Shown here: piece after piece, positions 58,504-64,000 of the stretch | How the letters are laid out: each line of letters starts with the position of its first letter | Numbering within the stretch: the first letter of the stretch is position 1 | Source of the DNA: Acidimicrobiales bacterium | GTDB lineage: Bacteria > Actinomycetota > Acidimicrobiia > Acidimicrobiales > SHLQ01 | Length of the DNA: 64,000 nucleotides | NCBI GenBank assembly: GCA_020629635.1 | Contig: JAHDCX010000004.1 | Span: 124,001 to 188,000, forward strand | Direction of reading: 5' to 3' | Position numbers and translations under genes: made by a program | The notes under the pieces: generated by a model | The model's database searches: none | What the model was told of the DNA's origin: nothing | Seen by the model: only the letters and a program-made list of their open reading frames with translations

Positions 58504-59082
58504 ATGATCGACGACGCCCACCCGATTTCCCGCTTCCCGGTACCCGAGCTCGATGATCTCCCCGACGACATCCGGGGCATGATCGAATCCGTGCACGAGA
58601 AGTCGGGCTTCATCCCCAACGTGTTCTTGGCGCTCGCTCATCGGCCCGATGAATTCCGCGCCTTCTTTGCCGGTCATGACGCGCTCATGGATCGAGACAG
58701 CGGACTCTCCAAAGCCGAACGCGAGATGATCGTCGTCGCCACGAGTGCGACGAACCAATGCCTGTACTGCGTCATCGCGCACGGGGCGATTCTCCGGATC
58801 CGGGCGAAGAATCCGCTCATCGCCGATCAGTTGGCGACCAACCCGGCCAAGGCCGACCTGACCGAGCGGCAGCGGCACATCGTCGACTTCGCATTGAAGA
58901 TGGCCCACGAATCCGCGTCGGTCACCGACGACGACATCGACCAGATGCGCAGCCACGGGTTCTCCGACGACGACATCTGGGACATCGGCGCCATCACGGC
59001 CTTTTTCGCCATGTCGAACCGGCTCGCCAACCTCTCCGCCATGCGACCGAACGACGAGTTCTACGCCATGGCCCGAGGCTGA
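58504..59082 (+). CDS. Peroxidase-related (AhpD/carboxymuconolactone decarboxylase fold) protein
   Basis: 192 residues from ATG 58504. The CxxC pair is in TSATNQCLYCVIAHGAIL with the upstream acid and downstream His of the AhpD-type site; FIPNVFLALAHRPDEFRAFF matches TIGR01926. Such proteins are thiol-dependent alkylhydroperoxidase-like reductants; the activity here is inferred. The long in-frame extension upstream of 58504 is not needed. Confidence 0.88.
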   Translation: MIDDAHPISRFPVPELDDLPDDIRGMIESVHEKSGFIPNVFLALAHRPDEFRAFFAGHDALMDRDSGLSKAEREMIVVATSATNQCLYCVIAHGAILRIRAKNPLIADQLATNPAKADLTERQRHIVDFALKMAHESASVTDDDIDQMRSHGFSDDDIWDIGAITAFFAMSNRLANLSAMRPNDEFYAMARG

Positions 59083-59182
59083 GAACGGCCTCGCACAGGT
59101 CGGATCCGGCGGTGTCGGACCGGTCGGTACAATGGCCGCATGTCCGACCCGCAGTCCTCCGCCTCGATGATGACGCGCTGCG

Positions 59183-59342
59183 GATGCTTGCAGCGGTTCC
59201 GATCGATGATCAGCGCGGTGTCGACGTGACGCAGATTCACGATCGGCTCCGCCTCACGCCATCGGAGCGAGTGGAGAGACTCGTCGTCGAGGTCGACATG
59301 TGGAACCAGATACGCCGTTCTGTCAGCACTGGTCGCTCGTAG
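59183..59342 (+). CDS. Antitoxin-like small protein, possibly N-terminally eroded
   Basis: From ATG 59183 a 52-residue frame runs MLAAVPIDDQRGVDVTQIHD, RLRLTPSERVERLVVEVDMW, ending NQIRRSVSTGRS. The segment TPSERVERLVVEVDMWNQI is typical of the short partner encoded before nucleotidyltransferase-like toxins in actinobacteria. The frame stays open upstream (VRPAVLRLDDDALR), but no good start is seen, so the N-terminus may be lost. Its TAG ends directly before the GTG of the nucleotidyltransferase. Confidence 0.5.
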
Positions 59343-59836
59343 GTGTTCGACCCGAGGCCGATCTGTCGCATCCTCAACGAAGAGAACGTGAACTACGTGG
59401 TCGTTGGTGGACTCGCTGCTGTTGTCCACGGTTCTCCGCTGCCGACGGCCGACGTCGACGTGGTCCCGGACCGATCCAGTGAGAACATGAAACGGTTGGC
59501 CATTGCCTTGCGGAGGCTCGACGCCAAGCTTCGCACCGAGGCGGGCCCGGTCGACGCCCCGCTCGATGCGGGCTTCATCGCTGCCATGCCCATGCTTCGG
59601 ACATGACGATCGCTGACGGATTGACAATCCGTGTTGCAAGTCTCGCGGCGGTGATCGATTCGAAGCGCGCCGCGGATCGCGAGAAGGACCGTCGAGCCCT
59701 TCCCTATCTCGAATCGTTGTTGGAGCAGTCGGACGGTCGGTCCTCTAGAGGTACTTCGGGAACGGTATGGCGAGGTGGAGATTGCGTTGAACCTCACCGA
59801 CACCGGGGGCATCATCGAGTACAAGTCTTCGGATGA
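59343..59836 (+). pseudogene. Nucleotidyltransferase (AbiEii/DUF6036-like toxin), frameshifted and internally deleted
   Basis: GTG 59343 opens VFDPRPICRILNEENVNYVV, VGGLAAVVHGSPLPTADVDV and DRSSENMKRLAIALRRL, with the GG...T.D.D nucleotidyl-transfer signature, then stops at 59606 after AAMPMLRT. A second frame from 59603 resumes with the family C-terminus (MTIADGLTIRVASLAAVIDS, KRAADREKDRRALPYLESLL). In complete homologs about 20-30 residues separate these parts, so a deletion plus frameshift has broken the gene. It was the probable toxin partner of the small gene before it. Confidence 0.7.
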
Positions 59837-59919
59837 CGAAGTTGTGGACGCCATCCACGACTGGTTCGAGGCGCAGACATCCGATCATGGCCAGCACGCT
59901 GAGAGCGGCCATGGTTGAC
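59757..59919 (+). pseudogene. C-terminal fragment of an unidentified gene
   Basis: In the frame ending TGA 59917-59919 the text LRERYGEVEIALNLTDTGG, IIEYKSSDDEVVDAIHDWFE and AQTSDHGQHAESGHG looks like a natural His-rich protein end, without an N-terminal part or start. It overlaps the tail of the nucleotidyltransferase remnant in another frame, so the junction of two deletions probably lies near 59750. The family is not identified. It converges with the cytochrome gene five bases on. Confidence 0.4.
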
Positions 59920-59924
59920 GAGAC

Positions 59925-60308
59925 TCAGCGTTCGAAGCCGAGCGTTTCTTGTTGGCTGCGGATGTAGGTGATGACGAGTTCGATTTGTTCGTCGGTGATG
60001 TCTTCGACGGCGGGCATGTTGCCGAAGCCCCAGTGGTGTTGAGCGACGCCGTTGCGGATGGCTGATCGATAGGAGTCGTCGCCGTGGTGGTTGGGTTCGT
60101 AGACGATGGAGAGTTGAGAGGGGCCTTTGTCGGTGCCTCGGAGGTCTTCGCCGTGACAGGACGCGCAGCGGGCTTGGTAGACAGTTGCGCCGTCTGCTCC
60201 TGCGGGGATTGGTTCGGGTGCCGTTGTGGTGGTGTCGTCCTCGGCGCATGCGCTGGCTGCGAGCGCAAGAGCGATGACGAGGGCAAGTGGCGCGAGTGTG
60301 TGTTTCAT
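59925..60308 (-). CDS. Lipoprotein c-type cytochrome
   Basis: 127 residues from ATG 60308. A signal peptide ends in the lipobox LAASAC (Cys21). Haem is bound covalently at CASCH (Cys48-His52), and the axial Met is probably in GFGNMPAVEDIT. This is a small class I cytochrome with HGEDLRGTDKGPSQL after the haem. The ATG overlaps the CopC-CopD stop by four bases, so the two are co-translated. A role in electron transfer linked to the copper protein is inferred. Confidence 0.92.
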   Translation of the reverse strand: MKHTLAPLALVIALALAASACAEDDTTTTAPEPIPAGADGATVYQARCASCHGEDLRGTDKGPSQLSIVYEPNHHGDDSYRSAIRNGVAQHHWGFGNMPAVEDITDEQIELVITYIRSQQETLGFER

Positions 60309-61933
60309 GTGGAGGATGCTGCGATGAGGAAGGCGGTGATGATAGCGACGGCGAAGAGTGCGGCTGCTTCGAGGGTGACGACGGTGCGGAAACGGTCGAT
60401 CGTTGTGTGATCGTCGGGATTCTGGTTGAGGGCGGGGACGATGACGCGGTGGTTGTAGGCGCCTCCCGCAGCGGCGACCGCAACGACAGCAACTTTGGCG
60501 ATGAGGAGTCGGCCCCATGGGGTTGACCAGAGGTCCGAGGCTGCGTCGATCACGATGATCGAGAGTGCGGTGCCGGCGACGCCCGCGGTGACCAGCGCAG
60601 TGGTGGCGATCACTGAGAATCGCATGGCCAGTTGGAGGGCCTGGGTCGAGCGGTTGTCGCGTCGACGTCGGTGGATCGTCAATGCGAGCATGACGACACC
60701 GCCGGCCCAGATCGCGGCGGCAGTGACGTGTGCGAGGTTGGCGGCAGCGTGCAGCCAGCGTGGACCCTCTGATGCGATGTGGCCGTCGAACATGAACGAC
60801 ACCGCCACCAACCCGACGCCGACGAGCCCGCCGAGTGCGGCACGAGAATCCCACCTCTGGTCCTCGGCAAAGAGGAATGGTTCGCCCGCTCCCCCCTCCG
60901 GCGGAGGAGCAGCGGTGTCGCCGCCGCCGATGGATGCGAGTTGGCGAGCAGCGATAACGGGGTCACCGCCGGTCGACGCAGTCATCGTGTTACTGGTGGT
61001 CTTCGAAGCGGCAAGGAATCCACCGATGGCCCGTAGTGCGATGGCCAGACCGGCGGATGACCACAGTGCGTCGCCCAAGTTGGCGGCTGAGGTGAGCGCG
61101 GACCACTGCCCGGCCAGGGTGGCCGTTATTGCGACTGCTTCAGCGACGGCTCCGATCACGAGTAGAACACCGCCGCCTCGCACCCAAGACAACACGGTGC
61201 TCACGTCGGCTGGGCCGCCACGCAGCCCGAAGGCGGCGAACGCCGCGCCGCCAATGGCGAGCACCGCGCCAAGCACGCTCAAGATTCTCGCCATGGCGGC
61301 GACACCGTCGGCTGCGACAGGCGTCGCGTCGCTGGTGTCGACAAACGACTCGAGATCGATCGGTTCACTGCCGGTCGGTGCGGCAGTGGCCTCCACGCTT
61401 TCTGGTTCAGTCGTCGCTGGCTCCGATTCGGTCGGCTCTTCCTCCAATTGCTGTTCGTCGGCGGTCACCTCCGGAGCGTCGTTGGGCTCTTCCGTTGCAG
61501 CTGGGGCGGTCTCTTCTTGCAGCTGTGGCTCGTCGATTGAAGTCGGAGCCGTGACGGTGAAGCTGAAGCTGCCGTCGATCGGGTGAGCGTCGGGAGCAGC
61601 GACCATCCACCTCACGCCGACATCGCCCCCGGCGAGGGGCTCGTCGAAGCGCAGGATCCACGTGAGCTGGTCGACGCTGGTGATCTCGTCTGCTTCACGG
61701 ATCGTGCCGGTCGGGTCGAGCACGACGAACCCCTCACCGGCAGGGGTGGCCTCACCAGAGAACGTCAATGTGATCTCACTCACCGGTTCGTCGACGACGT
61801 CGCCATCAGCGGGCGACGATGACTCGAAACCGGTGTGCGCAGCGGCTGGGCTCGCGGCGAACACGACGACAGCGGACACCATGGCAACCGAGGCCAACAA
61901 GACAGTGGCGACGCTCCTTCTTCGTGTCGTCAT
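60305..61933 (-). CDS. CopC-CopD fusion copper resistance/uptake protein
   Basis: 542 residues from ATG 61933, with GGAGG six bases upstream; ATG 61939 is too close. The signal peptide ends at AAA, leaving His33 as the mature N-terminus (AHTGFESSSPADG), the CopC copper ligand, with a second site in VAAPDAHPIDGSFSFTV. An acidic Glu/Thr linker (about 130-200) joins the CopD membrane part of about seven or eight helices (for example ILSVLGAVLAIGGAAFAAF, LAHVTAAAIWAGGVVMLALT). It binds periplasmic copper and passes it through the membrane. It is co-translated with the cytochrome. Confidence 0.92.
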   Translation of the reverse strand: MTTRRRSVATVLLASVAMVSAVVVFAASPAAAHTGFESSSPADGDVVDEPVSEITLTFSGEATPAGEGFVVLDPTGTIREADEITSVDQLTWILRFDEPLAGGDVGVRWMVAAPDAHPIDGSFSFTVTAPTSIDEPQLQEETAPAATEEPNDAPEVTADEQQLEEEPTESEPATTEPESVEATAAPTGSEPIDLESFVDTSDATPVAADGVAAMARILSVLGAVLAIGGAAFAAFGLRGGPADVSTVLSWVRGGGVLLVIGAVAEAVAITATLAGQWSALTSAANLGDALWSSAGLAIALRAIGGFLAASKTTSNTMTASTGGDPVIAARQLASIGGGDTAAPPPEGGAGEPFLFAEDQRWDSRAALGGLVGVGLVAVSFMFDGHIASEGPRWLHAAANLAHVTAAAIWAGGVVMLALTIHRRRRDNRSTQALQLAMRFSVIATTALVTAGVAGTALSIIVIDAASDLWSTPWGRLLIAKVAVVAVAAAGGAYNHRVIVPALNQNPDDHTTIDRFRTVVTLEAAALFAVAIITAFLIAASST

Positions 61934-62466
61934 GCGCATCCTCCTCGTTCGGCAACGTTCGTAGCGACCAGCCCAGCGTCGAGCGCGTCGGCGAGGGCCT
62001 TGTGCAGGATCGTGTGGATATACCGCACGGTCTTGGCGCTGAGTCCGCCGGGCCCGTTGCGACGTCCGTTCGCCAGCAGCTCCGCATACAGCGAGTTGAG
62101 CTGCCCGGGCCCGATGTCTCGGATGCTTCGGCCGCCGAGCGTCGGCAGCACGTGATGGCTCATGTTCCGGCGGTACGACTCGAACGTGCGCGGCTTCACC
62201 TGTGTCTCGACGGTCGGTAGCCACTTGTCCTCGACCCACTCTCGCAAGGTCAGCCTGGTGGGCTCGGTGTAGGTGCCGTCGTGCAAGTCACCGACGATCT
62301 TCGTTCGGGCGACTTCAGCTTCCTTGCGGGTTCGGAAGCCGCCGTGCCACTTCTGGCGGCGCTTGCCGTTGGCATCTCGACCGACATCCAAGACGACATA
62401 CCAGTTGACGGTCTCCTTACCGGCCTTGGTGGTGTGGGTGCGCTTACGAATGTGTCCCTGCATCAC
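61930..62466 (-). pseudogene. Tyrosine recombinase (phage-type integrase), catalytic domain missing
   Basis: 178 residues from ATG 62466. The N-terminal arm-binding domain (WYVVLDVGRDANGKRRQKWH, GGFRTRKEAEVARTKI) and the SAM-like core-binding domain (TLREWVEDKWLPTVETQVKP, YIHTILHKALADALDAGLVA) are complete. The chain ends at NVAERGGCA, where the 200-residue catalytic domain with R-H-R-Y should begin. The last codons and the stop lie in the Shine-Dalgarno and start of the CopC-CopD gene, so the break is exactly at that junction. It cannot recombine DNA. Confidence 0.88.
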
Positions 62467-62572
62467 GCCACGCGGCCGGCATCGAAACGCCGAGCCACTC
62501 GAGCAACGCTGGGACCGGCACGATCGGGACTGCTGCGTTTGGGGGTGTCAACTTCGATGAGAGGATTGACTC

Positions 62573-62797
62573 ATGCCCAAGCCGTATCCCCGAGAGTTCC
62601 GTGACGATGTTGTCCGGGTCGCGTTGGCTCGTGACCCCGAGGTGACACTCGAGCAGATCGCCACCGATTTCAAGATTCATCCGATGACGTTGTCGAACTG
62701 GATCCGCAAACACCGCGCCGCCAACGGAGATTGCGACGGCTTCGTACTTGTCGAGGAGGCTGAGCCCGATGACTTGGGTGAGCAGGGTCGTCCCTAG
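62573..62797 (+). mobile_element. IS3-type transposase OrfA, truncated
   Basis: 74 residues starting MPKPYPREFRDDVVRVALAR, the usual OrfA opening of actinobacterial IS3 elements. The HTH is VTLEQIATDFKIHPMTLSNW followed by IRKHRAANG. After that the text (CDGFVLVEEAEPDDLGEQGR) departs from the family, which normally continues into a leucine zipper. No OrfB is present, and I could not identify terminal repeats. Interpreted as an IS remnant. Confidence 0.75.
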
Positions 62798-62999
62798 CAG
62801 GGTGCGGAAAATCAGCCGGAAGGGCTTCGTTGGTGGCTAGGTTTGTTTCAGTTGGTGGGTTCAGGTGGTGGCGCGGCTGTTCGGGGCGCTGTGGACGAGC
62901 CGTGCCTTCGATGTTTTTGTTGCAGGTCGGCCATGCTGCGTCGCCGGGCTCTATGAATGCCGGCCCGCCACATGAAACTCGATGGGTCGCAACCAACAG
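62798..62999. other. Intergenic DNA without a recognised feature
   Basis: 202 bases between the OrfA remnant and the ROK gene. Frames on either strand are short and lack recognisable protein patterns. GGTTCAGGTGGTGGCGC-like text gives no clear hairpin. Probably debris from the IS and neighbouring deletions. Confidence 0.4.
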
Positions 63000-64000
63000 T
63001 CAAGGGTAGATCGTTGCTTTGAGCGGCAACGTAGCGGCGCCGAGGGCAGGACCGATTCGGGCGGCCTGTGAGTAGACGAGTTCGGGGACCGGCATTGCGA
63101 CTCCGTAGCGGAGTTCGCTGCTTCCTCGAAGCGACGCCCTTTCGATGAATATGTCGGCGAGTGCTTCCGGAATCTCGCCACCGAGCACGATGACGTCGGG
63201 GTCCAAGGTGGACAGGATTGCACGTAGGGCGAGGTTGAGCTGCGGGAGGGTGCGTTCGACCCATGATTCGACTCCTGGCCAGGTGGGGTCGAAGTCCTCT
63301 TGAAGTTGCTCGATCGATTTGATCGGGCGTCCGTGTCGTTCGAGTTCGGCGATGAGGTATTGAAGGGCGGGTCGGTTGGGAAGTTCATCTTCGGTGTAGA
63401 GACCGCTGATCTCCATGGCGTTGCCGTTGACGCCGAAGTGGGGTCGCCCATTCACGATGACGCCGCCGCCGAATCCGTAGTTGAACGCAAGGTAGGCGAA
63501 GTTGTCGGTTGTCCGCCCAACGCCGAGGAGGCTCTCACCGATTGCCGCTGTCGTCGCGCTGTTGGTTACCCAGGTCGCTGCGTCGAAATGGCGCGCGAGG
63601 GCGTCGTGGAGGTTGATGAGGCTCCAATCTTCGAGTGGTTCGGGCGCGTTGACGGTTCCGTTGACGAAGAAGCCTGAGATTCCGAGTCCGATGCCGATGA
63701 GGTCGGCTGCGGACCTCCCCTGCTCGGCGAGCATCTCAAGGGCGACTTGATGGACCGCTGCGAGCGCAGGATCTCGGCGCGACACCGGCTCCACCAGTCG
63801 AGTCTGTGACGTTGGTTCGCAGGCGGTGTTGACGAGGCATACGTCGATCGCGCTGGTGCTTACTTCGATACCGAGAGAGAAGTAGCGCGAGCGGTTGAGG
63901 TGAAGCTCCGGGCTTGGCTTGCCGGGGCCGTTGGCCTTGGCCTGACCGACTGTGACTAAGTGCTGGGCGACGAGAGACTCGAGGATGCGATGGACCCCAG
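63000..64000 (-). CDS. ROK family protein, kinase motifs degenerate (5' end outside window)
   Basis: The frame is open from the window edge. The first part, LESLVAQHLVTVGQAKANGP, is the end of a MarR-like winged helix, as in NagC/XylR regulators. The ROK domain follows: YFSLGIEVSTSAIDVCLVN, IGLGISGFFVNGTVN and VIVLGGEIPEALADIFIERA. The phosphotransfer Asp, normally in a V-ENDAN-type segment, is replaced (WVTNSATTAAIGES), and the CxCGxxGC zinc motif is absent. Most likely a sugar-sensing repressor without kinase activity. Its targets are outside the window. Confidence 0.82.
   Translation of the reverse strand, partial: GVHRILESLVAQHLVTVGQAKANGPGKPSPELHLNRSRYFSLGIEVSTSAIDVCLVNTACEPTSQTRLVEPVSRRDPALAAVHQVALEMLAEQGRSAADLIGIGLGISGFFVNGTVNAPEPLEDWSLINLHDALARHFDAATWVTNSATTAAIGESLLGVGRTTDNFAYLAFNYGFGGGVIVNGRPHFGVNGNAMEISGLYTEDELPNRPALQYLIAELERHGRPIKSIEQLQEDFDPTWPGVESWVERTLPQLNLALRAILSTLDPDVIVLGGEIPEALADIFIERASLRGSSELRYGVAMPVPELVYSQAARIGPALGAATLPLKATIYP

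Noticed and set aside
62444-62713. Minus-strand 89-codon frame over the OrfA remnant, containing LLEWLGVSMPAAW, as an excisionase
   Set aside because: It lacks an excisionase-like HTH and most of it is antisense to the recognisable transposase start.

Overview
The window is GC-rich chromosomal DNA from an actinobacterium, most likely of class Acidimicrobiia (an Ilumatobacter-like lineage). The evidence is the conserved actinobacterial order alr...tsaE-tsaB-rimI-tsaD-groES-groEL, a CBS-less GuaB3 next to guaA, a TIGR03086 protein, a YlbL-type PDZ/Lon-like protease beside a UPF0182 membrane protein, and frequent GTG starts with 4-base stop/start overlaps. The species assignment is inference; no rRNA is present. 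One RNA gene is visible, an initiator tRNA-fMet.

Layout. 1-10.8 kb: the 3' part of alr, a homolog of the tRNA-queuosine mannosyltransferase, a lone NarL/LuxR response regulator beside a 5'-truncated ABC-2 permease, a P1 (S58) peptidase with a 45-bp tandem repeat at its 5' end, the t6A genes tsaE-tsaB-rimI-tsaD, a vapBC remnant coupled to tsaD, a DUF222/HNH protein, and groES-groEL under a CIRCE operator and ending in a strong hairpin. 10.9-24 kb: a PAS-GGDEF-EAL protein, an AlkA-like glycosylase, a class IV aminotransferase, a Nudix hydrolase, a group II PLP decarboxylase, a two-component pair, guaB3-guaA, a TIGR03086 protein and a membrane GGDEF-EAL protein. 24-29.7 kb: a leftward group encoding a HEAT-repeat protein, a membrane protein with a very long poly-threonine tail, and a membrane Ser/Thr kinase. 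29.8-37.7 kb: an acidic protein, a small membrane protein, the PDZ/Lon-like protease, a DivIVA-like coiled-coil protein with an (EP)n tract, UPF0182, and a small hypothetical. 37.8-47 kb: acyl-CoA dehydrogenase, DUF2087 regulator, MscS channel, proline-racemase-family protein, a PAS/GAF/GGDEF/EAL protein, a one-chain AceE-like E1 and DUF454. 47-58 kb: accessory metabolism with local regulators (quinone oxidoreductase/TetR, Rieske oxygenase-SDR, YczE-like protein, SulP, ArfB, TauD-like dioxygenase-class II aldolase, Lrp, tRNA-fMet, Asp-nucleophile alpha/beta hydrolase/TetR). 58-64 kb: a rearranged segment with DUF1304, an AhpD-like protein, a broken nucleotidyltransferase toxin-antitoxin-like pair, a C-terminal gene fragment, CopC-CopD and cytochrome c, a truncated tyrosine recombinase, a truncated IS3-type OrfA and an edge-truncated ROK protein.

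Themes. Translation and tRNA maintenance is concentrated at the left (t6A genes, RimI, a possible queuosine glycosyltransferase; ArfB and tRNA-fMet further right). Three complete GGDEF-EAL proteins point to c-di-GMP signalling. Several divergent regulator/enzyme pairs carry clear palindromic operators in their shared intergenic DNA. Intergenic REP-like palindromes and a perfect 27-bp inverted repeat lie at gene ends and in places supply the C-terminal codons of genes. At least five gene remnants show that the accessory segments are being remodelled.
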